Below, in pieces: positions 9,695 to 18,433 of a DNA stretch of 64,000 nucleotides. The stretch is from an uncultured Draconibacterium sp. Its GTDB lineage: Bacteria > Bacteroidota > Bacteroidia > Bacteroidales > Prolixibacteraceae. The position numbers and the translations under genes were made by a program. The stretch lies in contig NZ_OY781981.1 in NCBI RefSeq assembly GCF_963677565.1, positions 1,364,001-1,428,000 of the forward strand, written 5' to 3'. Numbering within the stretch: the stretch's first letter is position 1; each line of letters opens with the position of its first letter. Below the pieces are notes generated by a model. That model was given only the letters and a program-made list of their open reading frames with translations, was not told where the DNA came from and did no database searches.

Positions 9695-11038
9695 TTACCA
9701 AAGTTCCTCTCCGTATTCCCATCCATTACGAACTGGTTCTTTTATATATTGATCGAGCTCAGGATGGTTAGTTGCTTTCATTGTTGTTGCATCATACTCA
9801 ATACGAGTATTAAAGCGCTGTGCTAAAACACCTATTAAAGCCATTTCTGTAAGACCGGTTGCATAATTAAAGTTTGAACCGGGCATTGGGCCGTCGCCTT
9901 TAATAGCATCTAAGAACTCTTTAACAGGCCCACCTTCTATTCTAGGTATTGTGGGTGCCGGCATTTCATTTGCAACCCAATTTTCCCACTCTTCATCAGC
10001 CATTATCAGCATTGCATTATCTGGTCGGCCACCAGTTATTATATTTTGCTTTTCGCCAACCATTATCATGCCCGATGGAGGTAATTCATCGATTCCCCAT
10101 TCGAGTCTGTTTTCAGGTTTTAATCCACCTTCGTACCATTTCAGAACTGCGGGTGGTTTATTCCCACGCTCTGGAAACTCAAAACGAATTATTGATTTAT
10201 CAGGTACAAATCCATTAGGAGAACCTGAATGGAATTCAGACTCAACAACATTAGGCATTCCCAGTTCTAATGTCCAGAACGGAGCATCCAGTGTATGGCA
10301 CGCCCAATCGCCTAATTCTCCATTTCCAAAATCGTAAAAACCTCTCCACGAACGAGGAACATAAACATTGTTGTAAGGCCGAACAGCAGCAGGTCCCAGC
10401 CATAAATCCCAATCCAGTCCTTCCGGAACAGGTTGTTCTGCAGGTGGGTACTGACCAGGTTTGGTAAAATATTTCCCTACCCCGAATTCAGGTCCGTCAA
10501 ACCAGGCAAATATTTCTTTTACTTCTCCTGTTACTCCTGCGTCATACCATTCTTTTACTTTCCTTATACCATCAGTTGTATGGCCCTGGTTGCCCATTTG
10601 AGTGATTACATTGTAATAATCAGCAGCCTTTTTTAGTGTTCTTAATTGCCAAATATTATGAGCGAGTGGTTTTTCTACAAAAACATGTTTGCCCAATTGC
10701 ATGGCCGCCATTGCTGCAGGGAAATGACTATGATCAGGTGTTGATACCATAACGGCATCAATTTCATTGGCCATTTCATCAAACATTTTTCTATAATCTT
10801 TAAATCGTTTGGCATTCGGGAATGTATTATAACCTTCGCTGGCAGTTTCATCGTTTACATCGCATAATGCAACAATGTTTTCATTACTGCTTTTACTCCA
10901 GTTTTCCCGGCCTCGTCCACCAACTCCAATAATGGCAATGTTGACTGTTTTAGAAGGTGAACAGCTTAATAGGTTTGGAATGAGAGCCGTGCCCACGCCT
11001 ATTGCAGAAGCGGATTTGATAAAGCTTCTTCTTTTCAT
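9695..11038 (-). CDS. Tat-exported Gfo/Idh/MocA oxidoreductase, likely lipoprotein
   Basis: A 447-residue NAD(P)-dependent oxidoreductase. The N-terminus MKRRSFIKSASAIG is a twin-arginine signal, and LLSC at 23-26 is a lipobox, so the mature enzyme would be a folded, cofactor-loaded lipoprotein. A Rossmann fold (about 31-150) shows GVGGRG (38-43) and the catalytic EKP motif (E122-K123-P124). The C-terminal alpha/beta domain has the active-site segment DWACHTLD. Relatives include glucose-fructose oxidoreductase and ThuB-like enzymes that oxidise sugars at C3. It lies 28 bases after the ThuA-like gene, and the pair probably acts together on an imported glycoside. The exact substrate is unknown. 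Confidence 0.88.
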   Translation of the reverse strand: MKRRSFIKSASAIGVGTALIPNLLSCSPSKTVNIAIIGVGGRGRENWSKSSNENIVALCDVNDETASEGYNTFPNAKRFKDYRKMFDEMANEIDAVMVSTPDHSHFPAAMAAMQLGKHVFVEKPLAHNIWQLRTLKKAADYYNVITQMGNQGHTTDGIRKVKEWYDAGVTGEVKEIFAWFDGPEFGVGKYFTKPGQYPPAEQPVPEGLDWDLWLGPAAVRPYNNVYVPRSWRGFYDFGNGELGDWACHTLDAPFWTLELGMPNVVESEFHSGSPNGFVPDKSIIRFEFPERGNKPPAVLKWYEGGLKPENRLEWGIDELPPSGMIMVGEKQNIITGGRPDNAMLIMADEEWENWVANEMPAPTIPRIEGGPVKEFLDAIKGDGPMPGSNFNYATGLTEMALIGVLAQRFNTRIEYDATTMKATNHPELDQYIKEPVRNGWEYGEELW

Positions 11039-11066
11039 TACTTACATTTTTAAAGTTACGATTCCA

Positions 11067-11879
11067 CTAACCGTATACAGGTCTTACCCAGCTTTCTTTT
11101 TCATGATATTTACTTTCGCTGGCCCATCGTATTCCTCTTTTCATAATTTCCAGTGCTTCCGGAACTTCGAAATCGGCCATAACATGCCCCGACGAGGAGT
11201 AGAAAATTCGTCCTTCACCGTAATATTTTTTGTAAGCAACCGGCATTACACAGCCATCGGCCCACGGAGCATGACCTGCTACAAATTTTGTTGTTGAAAG
11301 AACTTTAACATTCGGATCAACGTGCATGTAATATTGTTCCGAGTGTAAATCAAAATCTTTAATGCCTGCCGTAATAGGATCATCATGATCTACGATATTT
11401 ACTTTAAAGTCGATAACGCCGCCCGGATGTGCTACCCATTGCGAACCAATCATAAACTGATATTCAGTATTGTTTCTAAAGGCATCATTAAGTCCACCGT
11501 GCCAGCCGGCAATTCCGGTACCATTTTCTTTAACAGCCGCTAAAAGGGCACTTTCCTGTTCGCGTGTAATCTGCGACATCGTAACGATTTGAATTATTAG
11601 ATCTCTGGAATCCATCAAATCTTTATCGAGGTACGAATCAAGGTTGTCTGAAACGACTACTTCTGCTCCTTCGGAACGCATCCAGGGAACAAATACATCA
11701 ACCGATTGCTCTGGTTCGTGGCCCGGCCAGCCTCCCCAAACATAAAGCACCTTTTTGCCTTTTAGCGAATCGTTTGTTTGCTGTGCCCCTGCATTAGCCA
11801 TATTTTTAGGCAGCAGGATACCTCCGGCTCCTGCTGCTAATGTAGTTTGTACAAATTTTCTTCTGGATAAAGAATTCAT
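11067..11879 (-). CDS. Tat-exported ThuA-like (trehalose utilisation) protein
   Basis: A 270-residue protein of the ThuA family, which has a class I glutamine amidotransferase-like fold. The N-terminus carries SRRKFVQTTLAAGAGG, a twin-arginine signal. The domain spans about 42-260, with the strands KVLYVWGGWPGHEPEQS and IAGWHGGLNDAFRNN and the late motif FYSSSGHVMADFEVPE. In Rhizobium the ThuA and ThuB proteins together oxidise trehalose and related disaccharides to 3-keto sugars; ThuB is a Gfo/Idh enzyme, and two such genes flank this one (gaps of 17 and 28 bases). The role of ThuA itself is not settled, so its job here is inferred from context. Confidence 0.85.
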   Translation of the reverse strand: MNSLSRRKFVQTTLAAGAGGILLPKNMANAGAQQTNDSLKGKKVLYVWGGWPGHEPEQSVDVFVPWMRSEGAEVVVSDNLDSYLDKDLMDSRDLIIQIVTMSQITREQESALLAAVKENGTGIAGWHGGLNDAFRNNTEYQFMIGSQWVAHPGGVIDFKVNIVDHDDPITAGIKDFDLHSEQYYMHVDPNVKVLSTTKFVAGHAPWADGCVMPVAYKKYYGEGRIFYSSSGHVMADFEVPEALEIMKRGIRWASESKYHEKESWVRPVYG

Positions 11880-11896
11880 TTTAAGTAGTTTAGTGT

Positions 11897-13186
11897 TTAT
11901 AGTTTATATCCATTTTGATATGCGCGGTGATAGTGTTTTTCGGCTTCAGGATCGTTAATGAAATACTGAGCTTCTGGTGACCACCTAACCGGACGGTTTA
12001 ACTCGTAGGCAATGTTTCCTAAAATACAGCACGTAACTGTTCTTTGACCAACTTCAACCGGAGCAATAGGATCTCGTCGTGCCCGTACTGAATTAATGAA
12101 ATCTTCAACGTGTCCGGCACTTCTTTCGTAAAGTCCTGCATCTTTTTCTCCCTGATCAGGAGGCAGTAATGACTTATCGGAAGCAGCAATCTGTCCTCTT
12201 GAAACTTCAATCCATCCGTCTTCGCCCCAGAATTTAAGCCCGAGTGTTTTTCTTTCGTCGTAAGGCTCATTTACCATTTCCAAGCCATTATCGTAAACGT
12301 AAGTCAGGTACTTAGCTCCCTGATAACCCGGAGGAATTACTTTAACCGGGCCACTGTGATCTTTTTTCAATGCCCACTGACCGATATCGAAATTGTGTGC
12401 TCCCCAGTCGCAGGTAAAACCACCACCGGTTTCTTTGTAATATCTCCAACGTCCCCAACCTCTTTCTCTTACCGGCGGATCGATAGAAATTGGCAATGCA
12501 AGTGCTGAATTAAATTGAATGCTGTGTGGAAGTGGTCCTAACCAGCGTATCCAGTCTAAATCTTCAGGAATAGGTTCTGCAGGTAAGTCATATGGATCAG
12601 GCCCTGGACCTACATAAGCCTGAACTTTTGTAAGTTTACCAAAGGCTTCCCGGTGAACCATACTTACGGCATGTTGATAATTACTATCAGAACGTTGCTG
12701 GCTTCCTGTAGCAAAAATTACGTTATTTCGACGCACTGCTTCAGCAACCTTAATGCTTTCTTTAATTGTAAAAGTTATTGGCTTTTCCTGATAGATATCT
12801 TTACCGGCATTGCAGGCATCAATAGCAATCATAGCGTGCCAATGATCGGGTGTTGCAATTACTACTGCATCAATATCGTTGCGATCAATAATTTCGCGGT
12901 AATCCAGATAAGTAGTAACCTCTCCGTCAGGATAATATTCTTTAACCTGTTTTTCGAACCGTTTTCTTTTAATACCATAAACATCAGCGCCGGCCACTAC
13001 TTCTACACCGCTAATATGGCGGAATCCGTTAAGTAAGTTCATGGCTTGCTGGCCAAGGCCAATAAAACCAACGCGTATTGTATCGTTGGCACCTGCTTTA
13101 AAACTTTGTAATAATGGCAAAGCAGTTAAACCAGCTGCACCAATTGAACTGGTTTGAATAAATCTTCGTCTGGAAAAATTTGTCAT
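11897..13186 (-). CDS. Tat-exported Gfo/Idh/MocA oxidoreductase
   Basis: A 429-residue oxidoreductase and the second of its family in the operon. The signal SRRRFIQTSSIGAAG is a twin-arginine type; there is no lipobox cysteine, so it should be soluble in the periplasm. The Rossmann domain (about 35-155) shows GFIGLGQQ (40-47) and the catalytic E134-K135-P136. The C-terminal domain has the characteristic DWGAHNFDIGQW segment with the active-site Asp and His. It differs enough from the other copy that the two probably act on different substrates or steps, for example oxidation and re-reduction of a 3-keto sugar. It is the first gene after susD, beyond a long hairpin at 13219-13253. Confidence 0.88.
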   Translation of the reverse strand: MTNFSRRRFIQTSSIGAAGLTALPLLQSFKAGANDTIRVGFIGLGQQAMNLLNGFRHISGVEVVAGADVYGIKRKRFEKQVKEYYPDGEVTTYLDYREIIDRNDIDAVVIATPDHWHAMIAIDACNAGKDIYQEKPITFTIKESIKVAEAVRRNNVIFATGSQQRSDSNYQHAVSMVHREAFGKLTKVQAYVGPGPDPYDLPAEPIPEDLDWIRWLGPLPHSIQFNSALALPISIDPPVRERGWGRWRYYKETGGGFTCDWGAHNFDIGQWALKKDHSGPVKVIPPGYQGAKYLTYVYDNGLEMVNEPYDERKTLGLKFWGEDGWIEVSRGQIAASDKSLLPPDQGEKDAGLYERSAGHVEDFINSVRARRDPIAPVEVGQRTVTCCILGNIAYELNRPVRWSPEAQYFINDPEAEKHYHRAYQNGYKL

Positions 13187-13218
13187 GATTAAAATTTTAT
13201 TGTTTAGTTGTATAGATT

Positions 13219-13253
13219 AAAATTTGCTCCGGCTTAACTTAAGCCGGAGCAAA
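13219..13253 (-). terminator. Intercistronic hairpin between susD and the oxidoreductase gene
   Basis: Perfect 15-bp arms TTTGCTCCGGCTTAA (13223-13237) and TTAAGCCGGAGCAAA (13239-13253) around one base. On the minus strand TTTTAAT follows, a modest T-tract. It sits between susD and the next gene of the same orientation. It may act as a partial terminator or mRNA-end stabiliser that keeps susC/susD expression above that of the enzyme genes. Confidence 0.6.
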
Positions 13254-13258
13254 AGAAT

Positions 13259-15079
13259 TTAGTATCCAGGATTTTGAACGATTTTCGGATTTTGATCAAT
13301 AACATCCTGAGGTATTGGTGTCATATATTGTTTCAGATTAAAAGCAGCAGTCCACTTTACTTCTTCCTCAACGCTGTATACCCATACACCTGAGTTATCG
13401 CTTGGAACCGAATTGCGAATTACCATATTATGGCGTTGTGTCCCCATTGTTTGTTCGGCAATCTTCCAACGCTTGTTATCGTGGTATCTTTTATTCTCGA
13501 AACAAAGCTCAACCCGACGTTCACTTCGAATTGCCTCGCGCATTTCTTCTTTTGATAAACCTGGTTCAAGATCAGGAATACCACCACGAGCCCTGATTTT
13601 ATTGATCGCGCTGTAAACTGATGCATCGGGGCCTGCAGCCTCATTTTGTGCTTCGGCATAGTTTAGCAGCACTTCGGCATAGCGGTAGTAAATGAAATTT
13701 TGTCCACTGGCATCGTCGGCAGGAGCTGCATCCGGATTCAACTTTTTCTTTTGGTAATAACCCGAGTCGCCCGCATCAGTCTTTCCTGCCAAATCAATTT
13801 GATTTGTTTTGTCAGGATTTGGATAGGTTTCATCAATTCGGGTGTAAATAATGTCTGTTTCGGGCATCCAGTCGAGTTTATAAGGAGCTCCGTCATAAAC
13901 TATCCAGTCGTAGAATCTTGGTTCCCGGTTTACGTAAGGATTCTGTGGATCGTATCCTGATTCGGGATCATCGATAGCTTTACCATTAGCCATCTTGAAT
14001 TGATCAACCAACTCCTGAGTAGGATTATAGTTTCCCCAGGTCATGTATTGCCCCAATACATAAGTTGGGCCTCCGCGTCTTTCGTAGTTGGCTCCCATTC
14101 CTGAAACATTTGCAACAATTTGTCGGTCCCAAATAACTTCTGAATGATATTCGTTGGCTGCCCGCCATAAATTGGCGACATCATCAAACAGTTCGTAATA
14201 CTGGCCGTCGCCATATTGATCAATAAATTTCTTGTTTGTAGCCGCTGCCTGGGCAAACAGTCCCGAACGAGGAGATGCAAAGTGAACTACATTTTCCGGA
14301 TCTGAAAGATAAGGTTCGCTACTGTTAAAGAGTTCGCTTGCTGCAAACAATTCTATCCAACCTTTTAGCGCCAATGCGGCACCCAACGTAGCATGTCCGG
14401 CTTCGTTCTCGCCAGAATTGTATTTAACAGGCAAGTTGCCGTTGTTAATAATTGTTTCCAACTCTCCTATAATAAAATCAAATGTGCCACCAAATGTTTC
14501 TCTTGGATAGAGCAATTCATCTGGTTCCATTGTATTTCTGTCGAGAGGTATGGTAATTATAGGTAAACCACCATAGTGCATAAACATTTCACTATAGAAA
14601 AAAGCTCTCAGAAATTTTGCTTCATCCATACGTTTATTGTACCAATCCGTAGAAAAGTTTTCCTTGTTCTCTTCAATCTTTTGAATAAAAGTGTTGGCTT
14701 TTCTTATGTATACAAAGAAATTCTCCCAAGAATAATAGCCTTCGGTTGGTCCTTCTGTTCCAAACCAGGCATTGGTTGTACTTGACGATGGAGCTAAACA
14801 AACACCTTGCCTCCAGTTGGATGCGGTATAGTAGTGACTTATATTATAATCGTCGGTGTAATAGTCCAGGTTTTCGGCTGTATTCCATTTGTTTGGAAGT
14901 TCACTGTATACGTCATTCAAGAAAATGTCGGCATTGCCATCGGACGCCCATTGTGTGGCATCACTGAGATTTGCTTTGTCAACATTTTCTAAGAATTCCT
15001 CCTGATCACAGGCAACTATACTAAGTATAAATAAGGTTAATATTCCTAATCGGAATATATTGATTTTATTTCTTCTCAT
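13259..15079 (-). CDS. susD: SusD/RagB-family glycan-binding lipoprotein
   Basis: A 606-residue surface lipoprotein. The signal peptide ends in a lipobox with Cys near residue 24 (SIVACDQ). Length and architecture match SusD: a TPR-rich alpha-helical scaffold with the family segments FLRAFFYSEM, the conserved IRARGGIPDL near the C-terminus, and EERRVELCFENKRYHDNKRW-type helix (RSERRVEL, then RYHD). It caps the SusC barrel at the outer membrane and binds the incoming oligosaccharide. It lies 18 bases after susC and is surely co-transcribed. The glycan cannot be named from sequence; the GH3 and oxidoreductases downstream suggest a beta-glycoside. Confidence 0.93.
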   Translation of the reverse strand: MRRNKINIFRLGILTLFILSIVACDQEEFLENVDKANLSDATQWASDGNADIFLNDVYSELPNKWNTAENLDYYTDDYNISHYYTASNWRQGVCLAPSSSTTNAWFGTEGPTEGYYSWENFFVYIRKANTFIQKIEENKENFSTDWYNKRMDEAKFLRAFFYSEMFMHYGGLPIITIPLDRNTMEPDELLYPRETFGGTFDFIIGELETIINNGNLPVKYNSGENEAGHATLGAALALKGWIELFAASELFNSSEPYLSDPENVVHFASPRSGLFAQAAATNKKFIDQYGDGQYYELFDDVANLWRAANEYHSEVIWDRQIVANVSGMGANYERRGGPTYVLGQYMTWGNYNPTQELVDQFKMANGKAIDDPESGYDPQNPYVNREPRFYDWIVYDGAPYKLDWMPETDIIYTRIDETYPNPDKTNQIDLAGKTDAGDSGYYQKKKLNPDAAPADDASGQNFIYYRYAEVLLNYAEAQNEAAGPDASVYSAINKIRARGGIPDLEPGLSKEEMREAIRSERRVELCFENKRYHDNKRWKIAEQTMGTQRHNMVIRNSVPSDNSGVWVYSVEEEVKWTAAFNLKQYMTPIPQDVIDQNPKIVQNPGY

Positions 15080-15097
15080 GATGTATCGTGTTATATA

Positions 15098-18000
15098 TTA
15101 AAAGGTTATATCAATTCCAAAGGTAGTTGATCGCATTACCGGGTAAGCGGTTTCTCTTAAATCATATCCCATCTCCGGATCCACATGTTTTAACTTGCTA
15201 ATAGTGAATACATTTTGACCAGTTACATAGCAACGTACATCTCCAATACCTATTTTATCAGTTATTCTGCTGGGCAAGGTATAACCGATAGTGGCAGTTT
15301 TAAGTCTTAAATAATTAGTATTTGCCATCCAGAAATCGGTTTCCTGGGTGTTGTTATTGTATGGAGACGGTGTAGCTCTCGGATATTTAGCATTTTGATT
15401 TTCCGGAGTCCAACGATTATCATAGTATTCATAAGATGTGTTACTTCCGTTATTCTCGAAAGGAACTGTCATAAACTGATAGGTTCTGATGCTTGCTTTA
15501 GCAGCACCCTGGAAGAACAGGGCAACATCCAGATTTTTCCATTCCAAAGTCGGAGTAAAACCAAAAGTCATTAACGGATATACCGGATAACCAATCTTTG
15601 TTTCATCGTTTGAATCAATTTTCCCGTCTGGCACCCCGTCAGGACCACTTAAATCTGCATATTTAATGTCTCCCGGATGAAGTTCTCCAAACTGTTCAAC
15701 ATTATATCCATCAGCTGAATTTATTATTCCATCACCATTGGTATCTTCATCGGTTGTAAAAAGTCCTAATGATTTATATCCGTAAGGTGTTCCGAAAGGT
15801 TGTCCTACCAATGTACGGTTTGGATTATTAGCTTGTGCATCGGATTGGAATACTTCTATCATTTGGTTTTTCGCATAACTGAAGTTGGCAGATATTCCAA
15901 TTACCAGGTCGTCGTTTACATTGTATAAACTCGAGGCATTTATTTCAATACCGTTATTTTTCATTTCACCTTTGTTCTCCTCTGATAAGTCGAGTCCATA
16001 TTCAACAGGTAACGTTACCTGAGGTGCCAAAAGCATACCAGTACGTTTTTCATGGAAATAGTCAAACTCAAGGTTTAAGAGGCCGTTCCACATATTTAAA
16101 TCGAAACCAATGTCTGTTTTTGTTGAAACCTCCCAGGTAATTTCCGGATTTGGTTCGCTTTCGTTGGCCGAGCCCTGAACAAGAGAACCATTTCCAAACG
16201 CATACGCATTTCCGCGAAGACTATAACCTGCAAGATATTGGAAAGCTTCACCGGCGAGCATTCCTGACTGTCCCCACGAGGCTCTCAATTTCAGGTTGTT
16301 AATATTTTCTTTGTCGGCCATAAATCCTTCTTCGGAAACACGCCATGCGGCAGAGAATGCAGGGAAATATCCCCAGCGTTCACCAGGAGCAAAATAGTAA
16401 TGGCCATCATATCTGCCGGATGCTTCCAGTAAATATTTATCCTGGTAACTATATCCAAAACGATAAACATAGCCAATCTCACTACCGGTAGCAGAAGCTC
16501 CACCATTGTCATAGTCGTTTTTATCGGAGCTACCAAAATCCATTTCATCAATTAATATGGCGAAGTTGTTTCTGCGTGTCCAGAAGTTGTCTCTTGTTGA
16601 CTCTCTTGCCTCAGCCACAAGTAAACCACTCACACTATGATCTCCAAATGTTCTGTTGTAGTTCAGGTACGCCTGATATGTGAAATTAGACCACCGCTCT
16701 TCTTCCAGTCTTAAATAACTATATAGCGGAGACCATCCTTCCTGCGTTGTTTGTGCCTCGGAGAAAGAATATGGCGTCGTGTTATAATCAATAACATGAT
16801 ATATAAATGGAAGGTGCCATTGTTTTGTTCGTTGAATATTAGGGTCGTAACTGAATACGCCTTTAAAATTCAGGCCTTCAATAAATGGTAATTCTTGTTC
16901 TAATGTTATCGAAGTTAAAAGCGTTTTTCTGTTAATTTCGGTATAACCATCTGACTTCAATGCTGCAATTGGGGAGCTGGCAGAAGATTCGCCCCAGTGT
17001 TCTCCATCTGAATAGAGCATAGTTTGTATCGGAACAAATTTGTAAAAAGCTCTGAAAAGGTGTCCTCCACGAGTACTTTCACCGGGATCAAGTTCATCGG
17101 TATCTTCTATCGATCCGTGAATTGACATACTTACTTTGGTAGTATTGGTTGCCTGTAAGCCCAAACTGATATTATAGCTGTACCTTTTATAATTGATTTT
17201 GTCTACAATTCCCGCCTGATCGTAATACCCAAGACCTGCGTGGTAATTAAATTTGCCTGATCCTCCACTAAATTCAAGATTGTAGTTTTGTACAGGTACA
17301 TTTGTATTCCAATGATCAATAAATTTTGAGTCAGGATATAAGTCCGGATCCTGTCGGTGTAAATTAGGGTAATCTGCGATTAGATCAGGATTATTTGGAG
17401 GTGTTGTTCCATTTGGTGTCAAATTGTAATAACCCTCATTTTGAAGTGACATGTAATCCTGTGCATTCAACATGTCGGGTAAATAAGTCGGATTCTGAAT
17501 TCCGAATGAAGAAGTTAAACGAACAACAGGCTTTCCACTTGTACCTTTTTTAGTGGTTATAAGTATTACACCGTTTGCACCGCCAATTCCGTAAGGTGCA
17601 ACAGCCGCAGCATCTTTAAGAATTGTTACCGATTCGATAGTCGCAGGATCAACCTGACGGATGTTATCACGTTTTACACCATCAACAACAACCAATGGAT
17701 CGCTATTTCCGGTTGTAACAACACCACGAATATGGATGTCAGGATCATCAAAACCCGGTTGTCCACCGTTAGGGCGCATACTAACTCCGGCTAACTTTCC
17801 TGCAAGTGCCTGAGAAATATTGGGAACCGGAACTTCAGCCAATTCTTCTCCTTTAACTGTACTGATTGCACCGGTTACCGTGGTTTTCTTTTGAACACCA
17901 TAACCGATTGTAACAATTTCCTCAATACCAATAACATCTACTTGCATGGTAACATTAATAACCGATTGAGAACCTACAGCAACGTCCTGAGACTGCATCC

Positions 18001-18343
18001 CGATAAAAGAAAATGTCAGAACATTATCACTGAAAACATCACTTAGCGAGTAATTTCCGTCAACATCGGTAATTACTCCGTTATTTGTTCCCTTAACCAC
18101 GACTGTAACCCCCGGTAGTGGGGCTCCTGTATCGTCGGTAACATTCCCGGAAACCACATTCTGTTGAATACCGGGTGCTTGCATTCCACTCTGATGTTTA
18201 TCAGAATTCTCGTGAGTCGAATAAGTACTTGCTGAAACATTTACGAAACTTGTTAATAGAATAATCAACATTAGTTTCATCGAAAGCAATAATTTCTTTT
18301 TCCTATAAAAGGATAGAAAAAAACAAACTACATTTTTTTTCAT
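15098..18343 (-). CDS. susC: SusC/RagA-family TonB-linked outer-membrane transporter
   Basis: A 1081-residue TonB-dependent transporter. A long N-terminal signal region (hydrophobic about 22-40) is followed by a carboxypeptidase-D regulatory-like domain (about 63-140, VSGNVTDDTGAPLPGV), a TonB-box-like segment (EIVTIGYG, about 142-149), a plug domain (about 155-270 with the SusC hallmark ILITTKKG) and a 22-strand barrel ending in TTFGIDITF. It imports the oligosaccharide presented by the adjacent SusD. It is the first gene of the PUL. Its leader contains a strong hairpin (18400-18427) whose T-run lies on the opposite strand, which may mark an antisense RNA. The gene has no adjacent HTCS or sigma/anti-sigma regulator. 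Confidence 0.94.
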   Translation of the reverse strand: MKKNVVCFFLSFYRKKKLLLSMKLMLIILLTSFVNVSASTYSTHENSDKHQSGMQAPGIQQNVVSGNVTDDTGAPLPGVTVVVKGTNNGVITDVDGNYSLSDVFSDNVLTFSFIGMQSQDVAVGSQSVINVTMQVDVIGIEEIVTIGYGVQKKTTVTGAISTVKGEELAEVPVPNISQALAGKLAGVSMRPNGGQPGFDDPDIHIRGVVTTGNSDPLVVVDGVKRDNIRQVDPATIESVTILKDAAAVAPYGIGGANGVILITTKKGTSGKPVVRLTSSFGIQNPTYLPDMLNAQDYMSLQNEGYYNLTPNGTTPPNNPDLIADYPNLHRQDPDLYPDSKFIDHWNTNVPVQNYNLEFSGGSGKFNYHAGLGYYDQAGIVDKINYKRYSYNISLGLQATNTTKVSMSIHGSIEDTDELDPGESTRGGHLFRAFYKFVPIQTMLYSDGEHWGESSASSPIAALKSDGYTEINRKTLLTSITLEQELPFIEGLNFKGVFSYDPNIQRTKQWHLPFIYHVIDYNTTPYSFSEAQTTQEGWSPLYSYLRLEEERWSNFTYQAYLNYNRTFGDHSVSGLLVAEARESTRDNFWTRRNNFAILIDEMDFGSSDKNDYDNGGASATGSEIGYVYRFGYSYQDKYLLEASGRYDGHYYFAPGERWGYFPAFSAAWRVSEEGFMADKENINNLKLRASWGQSGMLAGEAFQYLAGYSLRGNAYAFGNGSLVQGSANESEPNPEITWEVSTKTDIGFDLNMWNGLLNLEFDYFHEKRTGMLLAPQVTLPVEYGLDLSEENKGEMKNNGIEINASSLYNVNDDLVIGISANFSYAKNQMIEVFQSDAQANNPNRTLVGQPFGTPYGYKSLGLFTTDEDTNGDGIINSADGYNVEQFGELHPGDIKYADLSGPDGVPDGKIDSNDETKIGYPVYPLMTFGFTPTLEWKNLDVALFFQGAAKASIRTYQFMTVPFENNGSNTSYEYYDNRWTPENQNAKYPRATPSPYNNNTQETDFWMANTNYLRLKTATIGYTLPSRITDKIGIGDVRCYVTGQNVFTISKLKHVDPEMGYDLRETAYPVMRSTTFGIDITF

Positions 18344-18355
18344 AAATTTGAGATA

Positions 18356-18433
18356 TTAAGTTATATTTTATGGTGCGTTAGCACCTGAAATTTATTCTGC
18401 CCGGTAGTTGTTGGCGCAACTACCGGGTTTTTT
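18356..18433 (+). ncRNA. Candidate cis-antisense RNA ahead of susC
   Basis: On the plus strand a TAAATTTG element (18343-18350) matches the Bacteroidota -7 box TAnnTTTG. About 80 bases later comes a full rho-independent terminator. A small hairpin GGTGC-gtta-GCACC (18372-18385) lies between. The predicted RNA of about 78 nt would be antisense to the susC leader. In Bacteroides, cis-encoded antisense RNAs of about this size repress susC-type operons. No good -33 element is visible, so the promoter is uncertain. Confidence 0.35.
18400..18433 (+). terminator. Plus-strand terminator upstream of susC
   Basis: An 11-bp stem CCCGGTAGTTG / CAACTACCGGG with loop TTGGCG, followed by TTTTTT on the plus strand. 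No plus-strand protein gene precedes it. On the minus strand it would be a stable hairpin in the susC leader without a T-run. Confidence 0.75.

Noticed and set aside
14041..14280. Extra open frames inside susD, susC and other large genes
   Set aside because: All lie wholly within well-supported genes in other frames and show no independent family features.
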